Assembly: GCA_032718475.1 (NCBI GenBank)
Contig: JAUCBJ010001217.1
Span: forward strand, 1 to 39,582
Direction: 5' to 3'
Source: Nemertoderma westbladi
Lineage: Eukaryota > Xenacoelomorpha > Nemertodermatida > Nemertodermatidae
DNA length: 39,582 bases
Each line of letters begins with the position of its first letter. The first letter of the stretch is position 1. The notes below the pieces were generated by a model. That model was given only the letters and a program-made list of their open reading frames with translations. It ran no database searches and was not told the origin of the DNA. Below, in pieces: positions 11,481 through 21,494 of this stretch. Both the position numbers and the translations under genes were made by a program.

Positions 11481-13733
11481 GTTAGAAAACAATTTTATAT
11501 GACACTTAGAGGTCTATCTAGGAGTCTTCATCGAGCAGAAACGTATATGTAACTAGCGAAAGGCTATAATATCCATCATATTATAGTGTAGTGAGTGGAT
11601 TTAGTGTGAGGCAAAAGGCCTACTTATTGGCCTAATTATGACTTCTGGCTAACTCACACAAGCCAAGGTACTTTACTTTACTTTACTTTGATTTAAGAGG
11701 CATGATAATTTATTGATTTATTTATTTATTTGCATCTTTCGTTTACAAAGCAAACTGCTACCAAAACCAAAACCCTCACCGATTGGTTAGTGCCGCATAA
11801 TATTTTAAATTGGTGGACATGTAGATGACACAATAGCAATGGTACTTTAGAGTCACACACACTGCCATAGAGAAAGATGGTTGGGGTGGGGTGGGGTGGG
11901 GTGGGGTGGGGTGGGGTGAATAGGTTATAATTGTCTTTACTTTGTCAATAACCGTAATGTAAAGTTAATAATTTTAAATGTAAAAAAAACAATGAAAGAA
12001 AAAGAGACAAAAAAGAGAAGTTATTATTTTTCGTTCAGCGAATAAATATTTTAAGGCCTACTACTAGGTAAGACAGGTTAATTAATTTTCATAGGAATAA
12101 AATTCGCTAAAATAAGAACAATAAGCTTTGGAACAAAATTCGCATTTTATTTTTTTAGAAACAAATTTCGCGTTGCGTCCAATATGCCAACTTTCTTCCA
12201 ATGTAGAGCGAACCAATAGACGCGAACTTCGTTTCAAAAATCCAGATATCACACATTAATCTGTTGTATCCAAGCATCTTAGAAAAGATAACCTGTTGGT
12301 ATTGTCGCAGCGGATTTTAAGATAACTGAATATAATCTTACGACTTTCTGAAAGGTACAGTAAGCTCGTAAAATTAATATAATTCTACAGTTTTACCCAT
12401 GAACTCGGAGCTGCTATTCAATAGAGCAGAAAATAACATCCATAATAAGATAGCAAACACCTAATTAAAGTTTGTGGAATATACAGCAGATTTTGCATTG
12501 TGAATATCATAAAAAAAATAATGTAAGCACATAAAAAATGTATAATAAATTATTACGATTGAGTAGCAGGTTATGTGAGATATGGTTCGTTTGTAAGTAA
12601 TGAATAAGTAATTAAAGTAATTATCAGAATGAGTCCCTACCACTACAGTATCCTTTTCCTCTGTTTCATTATCTTTCTACTACAGTACCATCACATCACC
12701 CAAATCATATCTACGTCCGACTACTAACAGAAGGATGCATTGCCTGTAACACTGATCACTGTTCGAGATCAGCCATGTAAAGCCCAAATGCATCTCCATT
12801 ATAAATAAATAAATGCTGATGTTTTTCCGGATTTATTGTGGTGTTCTGGTGTAGGCCTCCTAATATGAGTGTGATGTCTCTGGAAAACGTTATTATTGTC
12901 AGTGGAGATGTCTTCGAGCATTATGGTAAACACACGATATATACCGGAAGAGAAGGCACCGGAAATAATGTTGTTCCATAATCAGCAATACTGCTCACCG
13001 AATACTGACTACTAAAAAAAATTGGTGTCCAGTTGTTGCATGCAATCAGTACCTGCTGCCAATAATCAGTTTCATAAGTGTCAAAGTGTTGTACCAAGGT
13101 GGGAGCTTTAACTAGAAGCTAGTGGTACGTTCTAAAGATCGTCAGGAAAAATGAGCTCCAAATGAGCCCTATTAATTAAATTGCTTTATCGCTTCTAAAG
13201 TACAGTGGTCTTCTTCAGTAAGGACTGAATCTGGTACGAATTCCAAGAGAAAGCTTTCATATCAATATGGCCTTCATAATTGTCAGAAAAAATTAATTAC
13301 GTTGAGTCCGCTATAAAAGAAGTATGAGCCTCCTACTACCTATTGACATGCCCTTCTATATCCTATCTTTCCTTTCCAGGGCAAAATAATATGTTTAAAT
13401 CATTATTTAAAAATTATTATTATTGACTATTTCCGAAGTAACCGATAGTCCATTTCTCAGCTAGTCAGCTGCTTTACACACACATAGGCCTATGTAATGT
13501 CATGTTATCTTTGACAATTTTGGGTTATAACTTTTCACGTGTGATTTTGGCAAGATTAATAGTATGTACCTTGTGACGTTCGGTTCGGGCCAGTTGAGAT
13601 ATATAGCAAGCGAAGATAAGTACTAAGTTTATATTTTATTATCTCTATTCAAACGACACACCCCATTACTATGATCATATAAATTGATGCAAACTCTCAA
13701 TGGATTAAAATTTAATATAATTATATTTTTCAG
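11481..13733. other. Intron 2 of the SLC28-like gene
   Basis: Donor GTTAGA at 11481; acceptor TTATATTTTTCAG ends at 13733. Apart from the GGGGT repeat listed separately, I see only A/T-rich unique sequence, with no recognisable element termini and no convincing ORF. Confidence 0.7.
11883..11917 (+). repeat. (GGGGT)7 microsatellite, G-quadruplex candidate
   Basis: Seven runs of four G separated by single T occur on the sense strand of intron 2. Four G4 runs with one-base loops are enough for a very stable G-quadruplex, and this has nearly two sets. It would be present in the pre-mRNA as well as in DNA. Confidence 0.95.
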
Positions 13734-14065
13734 CTTACCTTACCTATCTGTGTATCGCGATGTATTTCGATTTCAACCGCGCTCTAACTCTATTTACATT
13801 CACGCTAATAACGATTATCCTCACTGTTTACTATATCATCAAAAGGAAATTCGGAGATCATCTTCTCAAGTTCTTCGCTCCTGTGTTAATACTTCTAGAA
13901 GGTCTGCAAGTACCTATACGATGGACCTTTACCATACTGTTCATCCTCTTCTATTTAGTTTTTGTCATTTATGACACGATTCAAGATGTCTCCCGTCTGG
14001 TATCGGGATTGGGTATCTTTGTGTTCATAGCCATCGGTGTGTTGTCTTCCAAACATCCCAACGCT
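13734..14065 (+). CDS. SLC28A3-like: SLC28-like concentrative nucleoside transporter, exon 3 (membrane helices near the N-terminus)
   Basis: Bounded by the acceptor CAG at 13731-13733 and the donor GCT|GTGAGT at 14066. It starts with two bases completing a split alanine codon, then reads YLTYLCIAMYFDFNRALTLF, which matches the conserved end of the first helix and the DF-x-RALxLF motif of CNT proteins. Further hydrophobic segments are LFTFTLITIILTVYYII, WTFTILFILFYLVFVIYD and LGIFVFIAIGVL, separated by basic loops. It ends SKHPNA, corresponding to the conserved SKH-x-x-A just before the exon border in vertebrate family members. The protein is expected in the plasma membrane, importing nucleosides with sodium or protons. 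Family assignment is strong; the paralogue (CNT1/2/3) cannot be decided. Confidence 0.93.
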
Positions 14066-14449
14066 GTGAGTCAAACTAACAATTTCTTATGAAAGTATTG
14101 CTTTGTACAAACTAGGTAATATTTACTACATTGAAATATTAGATAACCATATTTTGCCTCAGTTAATTTGAATTTTATTGTAATTTATTAGTATTATTTT
14201 TATTAACGTACATAGTGATAATCATAATTATGAATAGGCACTAATACAAGAGCGCAATAGAAATAATGATACGAAAATATAGGTAAATTATTATAACGAT
14301 TAAGTAATATAATATAGGGCCGGTTCCTCAAAACTTAAAGTAAACTATAAATAATATTAGTGATTATGATGCAGAAAGGTAATTTAACATAAGCTGCACC
14401 TCTTCCCATTGTAGTAAACCCTTTAATTACAACATCCCTATGCAACACC
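14066..14449. other. Start of intron 3, unassigned
   Basis: A/T-rich sequence follows the GTGAGT donor at 14066. No gene or repeat is recognised. Intron 3 continues to 38533 and contains the elements described below. Confidence 0.6.
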
Positions 14450-15310
14450 TCATCACTTAGTTCCCGACAGCTGCAACATCTAAAAGCAACGTTTCCTGTA
14501 TGCAAATTATATCAGCACTCAAGAGTTTTTATTATATGTTTTTATTATATAATCACTCATTATCTGGTGCAAAGCCAGTTGAATTATACGACACAACAGT
14601 TATAGCATTTCTCCAATAATCAGAGAAAGACACAACAGAATGCGCCGTGGTTGATTTTAATGTTCTGCCCGCTGAGAGTTTTAACTAACTGGGAGACTCC
14701 ATTAACCCGAACTGTTCCCTCAAGAATGCTGCTAGAGTTAAATTGCCCCAGATTTGCCCTATCCAGGTTCCCTCTACTATACATCCATTGCATCACACAA
14801 ATCCCACTCGACCACATTTCTGGATTCAATGCATTCTCCAGATCCAGGCGACAAATGCTAACTTTAAAACTTGCCGAATGGGACTCTTTATGTGACCTCA
14901 ATTCCACATCCTCGACTGTGGGAACAACCCGAAATACAAAAATATCCGTTGGTGCCGCCATTAACTTTCCTCTATCCCCAATAATTCCATCTCTACTCGA
15001 ACCTTGTACAGTTCCAACCACATAGGAGCTCTGGGTAAGGGTACTGCACCCTCTTGGTGGGACATCAATACAACCTTCATCACCTTGACTCAGTGATAAT
15101 CTAGGGCGTTTCAGACTACCTGTACAGGATGGAGTAGGAGTGCTACTCAGTGCAGTGGAGCGCATTGCTATGATTCTTATATATCTAATATAAATAAATA
15201 TGTTAGAAAGGTTGCATTGAAACGTAATACTCAGGGCTGTCTGAGTATTACAGTCAAATAAAGTGCAAAAGAACCGCCTGCAGTTCCCCTGTCTGTCGTT
15301 AGAAGGCAAA
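14450..15310 (-). pseudogene. LINE remnant: ORF1 C-terminal domain and start of ORF2 endonuclease
   Basis: A minus-strand frame from 15309 to 14620 encodes 229 codons. Its C-terminal half (ASFKVSICRLDLENALNPEMW, about residues 145-165) resembles the conserved ORF1 domain of CR1/Jockey-type LINEs, the SFKV(T/S)-x(n)-D-x(4)-LNP-x-x-W pattern. A cognate segment (KSIIIGCKDSECNQLLSPDVW) occurs in the LINE at 34.8-38.3 kb. Downstream on the same strand (about 14580-14460) a stop-broken frame reads STGFAPDNE, then SADIICIQETLL. This is the IIC-x-QET motif at the start of the APE endonuclease. The rest of ORF2 is absent, so the copy is 3'-truncated and inactive. The N-terminal third of the ORF1 frame has no recognisable similarity. 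Confidence 0.6.
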
Positions 15311-16503
15311 ATTGCTGAAGGCAGACATCTGTTCCAACTTTGTTATTTACAATCCGTTTCATCTGAAAACTTGGCAGGTATCTACTATAAAATAAGTTGC
15401 ATCTTTTCAAGGATGCAAAGCCACCTGGAGTTCCCCAGTCTACAGATATGGTGGCAAAATGCGGGATACTTAGAACCTCAAATTTCGTTATTTTAAATAT
15501 GCTTAAGGTGAAATTTGACATTTGAAACTATATGCTAGACAATAGGCTGTATTTTCATGATGATGTGGATGCTGATCTGTATGCAGTTCTTCCAATGCCA
15601 AAGATTTATCACAGTAGCGTAACATTCAAGATTAACAACACTCATGCACTATAAAGCATTCTAGTATGTTTATAGATATGAATAATTTATGAGTGCTGAA
15701 TTCACAATCTCCTCTGCCCTAAATCAAAATTGACGTGGCGTCCCCTCAAAATATTTAATAATACAAAAAATCTCCAACCTTCTACGTTTGAATCCCCTCA
15801 TATAAAGGGCCTTAAACCTTTACAGTAACTTGTTACCATTATAGCAATGGCAGGAGTATAATCCTCTTGACCTCCATTAGTGATTTTTCAATCTTTCAAA
15901 TTTTTATCATTTTATATAAAGTTAGACTTCTATTTTACATCATTTTAGTACAACATGCCCACGTTTCACAGTGGGCCAGAGTTGGCCAAAATACCCCAAA
16001 AGTGACTTGTTTAATTTTATCTGAAAACTAGCCTATGTTGAAGAGCGTATTTGAAAACATGGAAAAAATATTTTCGAATTTAAAAATTCGTCTTGTTTCA
16101 CAAGATATAGGGCCAAAAGTTAAAAAAATATCATATTTCAAAATTTGATAAGCTGCGCTTTTTTTCCCTCAAGAGCCTTCGTCAATTTGTTTCATCAAAA
16201 ATGACCCACTACTATAGCACTTCTAACCAGTAAATTATAAAAATGCCCTTTTGTGCCCCTTTTGAAAATTTGGCTTTTAAAAATGTTCATTATTTCAAAA
16301 AAATGTCATTTATCGTAAATTATGGTGTTTTTGCTGCTACTTGTAATTCATTACTGTGATTCATTACTGATCTCCCCAGCAGCCTTCCTAGATGCCTCTA
16401 TTAGTATTACCTGAACCGAGCCTACGTACATACGATAAGCAATTAATTCTGATTGGCTGGCCTATTATTTCGTGTAAGGGTAAGCTGTCTTAATAAAACG
16501 GTA
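15311..16503. other. Intron 3 segment, unassigned
   Basis: Unique A/T-rich sequence. Short open frames here (for example 15231-15521 minus) lack any recognisable domain. Nothing further is called. Confidence 0.5.
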
Positions 16504-16640
16504 GGTGCTAAAATGCACAACGAGCAAGAACGAGCAACAATGAGCAACAACGAGCAATAATAAAGTACAACAACGAGTAACAATTAACAATGAGCAACAA
16601 CGAGCAACAATGAGCTACAACGAGCAACAATGAGCAACAT
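16504..16640 (-). repeat. GAGCAACAA minisatellite, inverted small copy of the 31.4-32.3 kb array
   Basis: Tandem CGAGCAACAATGAGCAACAA-type units are the reverse complement of the GTTGCTCATTGTTGCTC array at 31366-32266. The shared boundary is exact: GGTGCTAAAATGCACAACGAG at the left here is the reverse complement of the right edge of the other array (22 identical bases, 16504-16525 against 32245-32266). The two arrays therefore share an origin and now lie in opposite orientation about 15 kb apart. Confidence 0.85.
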
Positions 16641-16982
16641 TACATTACGGGCATCCTCAAACGTAATAAACCAATAAGATTTTACATTATTTCCTCTTGA
16701 CAAGTAGACACCATTATCATCAGATTTTGCTGAAGCAATTCAAATTACATCGCAGTTCAGTCTTTACGTATTCTAGTAGGTTTCGTTTTCAGTTCAAGTT
16801 CCTCAGGATTGCAAAGAAACACATTTAAAATAGTTTTAGAATCCCATGATTGCTTGTCGCTGCTGGCAGTAACTGATGCCATTTCATCCCCACCCTCCAT
16901 TATAAAGGACATGTAGTTTCAGATTTTATAAAATGGAAATTAGATAGCCCTACATTATACTACACTACATTTCATAATACAC

Positions 16983-17187
16983 TTATAACTTATGTTGGGC
17001 ACAGCTTTTGCAAAGTCGGCGAGTTTACCTGCTCATGGCCTCTCATCAGTCAATACCATCATGTGATGCCACTGTGCTCAACCCTACAATACTAGGGCTA
17101 CAGACTTCCAAGCCAAAGGTCACCAGTTCGATCCCACCTGGACGTCATTGCCGACTTTGCAAAAGCTGTGCCCAACAAAAGTTATAA
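16983..17187. mobile_element. Foldback element with 38-bp inverted repeats and tRNA-like centre
   Basis: The left arm 16983-17020 and right arm 17150-17187 are inverted copies matching at 37 of 38 positions, including GGGCACAGCTTTTGCAAAG. The central 129 bases include a B-box-like GTTCGATCC (17126-17134) in a T-arm-like context (ACCAG...CCTGG). This points to a tRNA-derived segment on the plus strand; the A box is not convincing. No coding sequence is present. The plan, tRNA-like core inside inverted arms, repeats that of the element at 6577-7076, although the sequences differ. Confidence 0.65.
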
Positions 17188-17573
17188 TAATATGAAACCA
17201 CTGATTCACTCATAACACCAATAATAAATAATACCCTTAGTATGGCATGACAACAAATATGCTACAGTACCAAAATCAATATGGTGTCGTCGCGTTACGG
17301 CTACTGACACGCTATGGCTACTCTAAAAGTCGCGTTACGGCTAATCTATTGTCTTGGTTTTACATACGGGAATCATTATCAATATTGTTCCAAGTCAAAA
17401 GAAGTACGTTATCTTACTACATATATATCTACTTGTGGCGGTTAACTTCAAAGTCCTAAGTACAACTAATAAATTTAATTGAATTTCCGTTAGTTGGATC
17501 TACTGTAAACTTCCCAACAAAATGTACTGTAGATAGGCCTAACGCAATCGTGACATTCCCCTAACATAAGCAA

Positions 17574-17676
17574 TAATATGAATATTATGATAATAGCGAA
17601 TGAAAAAAATGCAATAGTTATAAAGTATTTAAATTCGAACGTTTCGATTTAATCAATAAATCATCATCAGCGTAGG
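17574..17676 (-). repeat. Left inverted terminal repeat of the Penelope-like element
   Basis: These 103 bases are the inverted copy of 18994-19096 with only three mismatches. The repeat pair brackets the Penelope-like coding remnant, consistent with the LTR-like termini (pLTRs) of this retroelement class, which may occur inverted. It contains a hammerhead-like core on the minus strand. Confidence 0.85.
17640..17676 (-). ncRNA. Hammerhead ribozyme-like core in Penelope pLTR
   Basis: On the minus strand the segment contains CTGATGA (17664-17670), then a stem II candidate GATTTA / loop TTGAT / TAAATC (6 bp, preceded by one bulged T), then GAAA (17642-17645), then CGTT. Penelope-like elements are known to carry minimal type I hammerheads in their pLTRs, which is the family context here. 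Stem I pairing is weak by eye: the upstream CTACG pairs only partly with CGAA downstream. The motif is therefore recognisable but activity is uncertain. The other pLTR copy at 18994 has lost the first core C and one stem II pair. Confidence 0.55.
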
Positions 17677-17703
17677 AATGACTCATTCATTCTATTCCGT
17701 GAC

Positions 17704-18612
17704 CGAAAGCATGCTACAGATTTTCTGAACTACCTTAACTCTAAACATTACGGCATTGAGTTTACCATCGAACATGAACTACGCCACTCTCTAAATTTCC
17801 TTGACGTCCTAATCAAGTTTAATGAAACAGATAACTCATTCCAAACATCTATTTACCACAAACCAACCTTTACTGGCCTATACACTTCCTATGGCAGTTT
17901 TATCCCGAATAAATTTAAAGTTTCCCTTATTGCAACGCTAGTTTACCGCTTGCTCATGATTTGCTCCACCTGGTGCCAATTTCAAACAGAAATATCGGTC
18001 CTACATAAGCATCTTACACTTAATTGATACCCTATGACTATGTTGTCATGGGTAACGGACAAAGTTATCGTGAAATTCACACATGCACCTAATGTTACCC
18101 CCGACACTGTTCCAAAAAAGTCAGTAATTTTAGTTCTACCGTACTTAGGGACGTATTCAACCATCCTACAGAAACGTTTACGCATCCTGTGCAAAGCTTA
18201 CCCTCAGTGTAACTTTAGGATCATATTCCGGCCCGCAACCCGGCTTGGGGTTTTTTTCCCATTCAAGGATAAACTTCCATTATCTCTCAGATCCCTTACC
18301 TTTTATAAATATAAGTGTAGTAGCTGCGATGCTACTTATATTGGCGAATCAAAACGCCATTTCAAGGTAAGAGTATGTGAACATATTGGTATATCTCCCC
18401 GAACAGGAAGACCCACATCCGCTCCCAGACACTCAGCAATACATGATCACTCCCTAGAGTTTGATCATAAGTTGTCCTATACCGATTTCACGGCTATAAG
18501 TAGGGCCAATACAAATTACGATCTTCTCATTAAAGAAAGTCTGTATATCAAGCATGAGAAACCTACTCTTAATATCCAAGGGACGTCCTTTCCTTTACAC
18601 CTGTTCCAGTAA
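17704..18612 (+). pseudogene. Penelope-like element: RT C-terminal part plus GIY-YIG endonuclease, truncated
   Basis: The frame opens near 17710 with HATDFLNYLNSKHYGIEFT, then HSLNFLDVLI and YHKPTFTGLYT, the typical C-terminal (thumb) part of Penelope reverse transcriptase. An in-frame TGA near 18025 interrupts it, and the frame continues from 18034 to the stop at 18612. The terminal domain has a Cys-rich YKYKCSSCDATYIGESKRHF followed by KVRVCEH, matching the GIY-YIG endonuclease with its conserved YIG, Arg and Glu-His positions. The RT catalytic core (fingers and palm) is missing, so the copy is 5'-truncated and non-autonomous. It is bracketed by the 103-bp inverted repeats. A run of C from 18644 lies in its 3' untranslated part. 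Confidence 0.85.
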
Positions 18613-18993
18613 ATTATCTTTTCGCAACCCATCCCCATCCCTGCCCCCCCCCCCCCCCCTCCCCCCGACCGAGCACTTATGTACCTACCTACACTATACA
18701 TTAATTCTAAATATTGTTTTTTTCACTATCTTACGTGCACCTACAATACGTTTTGTAACCCGTTTTGTAACGTTTAGGTAACCCCAATAATTCTGTATCT
18801 ATATGATTTTACGTTTACCCATATACATACCTGTAATCAATTCTGCTATAATACTTACTGCCTACCGGTATCTGTTGCATACTCCTAATAACTTTAATTT
18901 TACATGATTCTGAATTCTGATATTGTTGTATTTAAATCTATTGCAGTACTGTAGTATAAATATGTTAATTTGTTCATTTTTACTGTCTGTTAG

Positions 18994-19153
18994 CCTACGG
19001 TGATGATGATTTATTGATTACATCGAAACGTTCGAATTTAAATACTTTATAACTATGGCATTTTTTTCATTCGCTATTATCATAATATTCATATTAAGAC
19101 TATAACTATGGCATTTTTTTCATTCGCTATTATCATAATATTCATATTAAGAC
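18994..19153 (+). repeat. Right terminal repeat of the Penelope-like element with 53-bp tandem tail
   Basis: 18994-19096 is the inverted partner of 17574-17676. The last part, 19048-19100 (TATAACTATGGC to ATTAAGAC), is repeated exactly and immediately at 19101-19153, giving two identical 53-bp units. Short tandem tail extensions at the 3' end are typical of Penelope-like insertions. The hammerhead core here reads GTGATGA instead of CTGATGA. Confidence 0.85.
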
Positions 19154-19366
19154 TGAGATACCCCACTGGGACTTCAATCACTTCTATAAGCAATAATACT
19201 AAGAAGTGCTGAAGTAATGAACAATGAAGCTATTAGCAGGGGCGTAGGCTGGTAGACAGGGGGGTAGATACTGGTTTCTAGGCCCGAATGATGGCCATTA
19301 ACAACTCTGTAATACAGTAGGCCTAACTGGGCAAAGTCTACTGAAGTCTACAAAAATAATTAATTT
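19154..19366. other. Intron 3 spacer
   Basis: Short non-coding spacer between the Penelope-like element and the 21-bp repeat array. No feature is recognised. Confidence 0.5.
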
Positions 19367-19525
19367 TGTTCTAGAACAACAATTATTTGTTCTAGAACAA
19401 CAATTATTTGTTCTAGAACAACAATTATTTGTTCTAGAACAACAATTATTTGTTCTAGAACAACAATTATTTGTTCTAGAACAACAATTATTTGTTCTAG
19501 AACAACAATTATTTGTTCTAGAACA
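19367..19525. repeat. Eight 21-bp repeats each with palindrome TGTTCTAGAACA
   Basis: The unit TGTTCTAGAACAACAATTATT starts at 19367 and recurs every 21 bases (19388, 19409, 19430, 19451, 19472, 19493); the eighth copy (19514-19525) is cut after the palindrome. All copies look identical. Each centre, TTCTAGAA, fits the inverted pentamer pair (nTTCnnGAAn) bound by heat-shock factor. The 21-bp period is two helical turns, so all palindromes face the same side of DNA. A minus-strand ORF across it (19734-19360, repeated VLEQIIV) is a translation of the repeat and not a gene. Confidence 0.95.
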
Positions 19526-20302
19526 GGCACATAAGAGTTGTGGAATTCCAGCATAATGTGGTTAAATATTATTATTATTATGAACACAAAGAAGAAAAGT
19601 TTTTTTTCATTATTTGACATGGCCAATGATTGCAAGTGAGCCATCAGATTTTTTACAAAGGAACTACTGATGACCACATAGTTATTCTTGGCGGACTTAT
19701 AGAACGCCCTTTTGCTGTTACAAGTTCTTGCCACTTCGGAGATTTGACTGTTCGCATTATTCTTTAATTATATGTCTTTCCCATTCATTCCAAACCTCGA
19801 ATTGCTTCCTACATTACAGTAAACCGTAATTAATTATACGATAATCTCATACGGAATGGAGTCGAACCGCCCAGAATTCTAGCTGATTAGCATACCATCT
19901 ATCTGCACACAACGCTGTCACACATCAACCAATTTCATGCGCTTTTAATGCACATATTGCTTTCAATTTCAACATGGATAAAGAATAAAAAAAAATTGAT
20001 TAAAATACGCTGAAGAACAGTAATCACTGAACTTTAATTTCCTTTGAAATATGAAGATGGATGTAAACTACACGAAGATTTCAGCATAATTCTAAATTAG
20101 AAATACTAATAATGAAAATACTAACTAATACTACTAAGAATGATGGATAATGATAAAAAGTACTGATTATGTTGCTATTATGTTTGAATACTTATTTATA
20201 TCATATGACTGGAAACAGTCATGCGGTGGCTACTACCTGCTATTTGCATCAGTTTTCGCCTGGAGAGGATTCAATTTAATTAACCCCCCCCCCCCCCCCC
20301 CC
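19526..20302. other. Intron 3 spacer left of the BEL/Pao element
   Basis: A/T-rich sequence with no supported gene. It ends in 19 consecutive C (20284-20302) that abut the proposed 3' LTR end of the BEL/Pao element. Confidence 0.5.
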
Positions 20303-20547
20303 TGTTTTGGATTCACTCTCATTCAATTGCGGACAATATAATATAAAATAATAATATGCCGATATGACATTACTGCATTATGTATTCCAGTATTCTTGAT
20401 ACTCATTTTGTCTGACAATTTCAGTTCTAAATATAAAAAAGACACTACTGACTGGTCTGTCTAACACTACTGCACTACCGGTAACACATACTGACTAACA
20501 CTACTGCTTACAATAATTGGGACTTAGGTCATATAAATGTCACGACA
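20303..20547 (-). repeat. BEL/Pao 3' LTR (probable, 245 bp)
   Basis: On the minus strand it begins TGTCGTGACA directly after a purine-rich tract (GAAGGCGGAG, 20548-20557) and would end AAAACA at 20303, beside a run of G. That gives standard TG...CA ends and a polypurine tract in the right place. Only the first 39 bases match the other end of the element. Confidence 0.6.
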
Positions 20548-20569
20548 CTCCGCCTTCAAAAAAAGTTTT

Positions 20570-20842
20570 TCAATATATATATTCATCATATTCTAAAGGA
20601 TATAGCAGTTTCAATGGCCTTTTTATAATCCTTTTTGAAGGGAGAGTTAGTTTGACAGATCGTATCAGCCCGTCATGACTCTGGATAAGTTGAGTTACTT
20701 TACCTAACTTCCACGATCCCCTTGGTAGGTTTTTCTCGTTTATTATTACAATGGATCCTATTTTTACTTCAGTATCTACAGCATGATTCTGTTTAATGTG
20801 TCTTTGATATCGTTCTCTTAAGGCTGGTAAGATATTCATCAT
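20570..20842 (-). pseudogene. BEL/Pao pol C-terminal DUF5641-type domain (frameshifted)
   Basis: This 90-codon frame begins near ILPALRERYQRH and contains VKIGSIVIINEKNLPRGSWKL, the characteristic G-(D/S)-x-V-x-(I/V)-x-(E/D)-x-x-x-P-R-x-x-W-x-x-G/K pattern of the domain after BEL/Pao integrase. It is in a different frame from the integrase ORF, which it overlaps at 20793-20842; the switch (about 20825) is a one-base indel. It ends just before the polypurine tract and the 3' LTR. Confidence 0.75.
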
Positions 20843-21494
20843 TGAATATTGTCCAGCATTGATTTAAATATATCATTCCTTTCTTCCAATACTCTAGTAG
20901 GTCTATGGCTTTGGATTTCTTTGTTCCCGGTGTGTAATCTTTATCCTTCTCATTTTCAATTTCGATATAAGGAATCCCAGGTTTAGTATTGATAGTTAGA
21001 AAATCATTGGGAGTTAGGACGTATCTATCTTCCAGATCCGCACCAACGTAAGTTAAGGGTCGTGTATTGACCACAGCTTCTACCTCTGTCATAACAGTAT
21101 ACAATTGTAGATAGTTAAGACGCAATTTTCCTAGAGTTTTTCGCAGTGTACGTTTTATTATACCAACCATTCTCTCATAGAATCCACCCATCCATGGTGA
21201 TAGTTCTGGTATATATTTAATGTTTATTCCTTTACTGGAAATGTATGATAATACATCTTCATCATTTGTGACCTTCTTCCATAAGTTATTCATGACAGTG
21301 TCTGTGAGTTTGAACTGACCAGCATTGTCACAAATTATATTAGTAGGAGTTCCTCTCCTAGAGACAAATTGTCGTACACACATTAAGAATTCTTCAGATG
21401 ATTGATTAGCAGCTAGTTCGAGATGAATTGATCTCATTACTAAACAAGTGAAAAGACATACCCATGTTTTCACATTTTCCTTTGAAGGAAGTTA
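20793..21494 (-). pseudogene. BEL/Pao integrase catalytic core
   Basis: The frame continues from RNase H/integrase N-terminus past an in-frame TAA at 21492-21494 and runs to 20793. It contains VMRSIHLELA, the second acidic residue in IICDNAGQF, and the catalytic Glu in SPWMGGFYERMVG, so the DDE residues are present counting the first Asp in GLDYLGPL just before the stop. The family motif VNTRPLTY follows. Integrase would insert the element DNA copy into the host genome. The TAA and the downstream frameshift mean no full polyprotein could be made without readthrough. Confidence 0.85.

Noticed and set aside
13684-13974. 96-codon ORF in another frame over exon 3
   Set aside because: It is a shadow frame; the CNT frame has clear family motifs and matching splice phases.
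15231-15521. 96-codon minus ORF
   Set aside because: No recognisable motif, overlaps the start of the LINE ORF1 remnant in another frame.
17020-17062. Second hammerhead on the minus strand at CTGATGAGAGGCC in the 17-kb foldback
   Set aside because: There is no GAAA box at the required position (TAAA instead) and no stem I pairing.
19671-19690. Hammerhead-like CTGATGACC
   Set aside because: No GAAA or stem II partner follows within a plausible distance.
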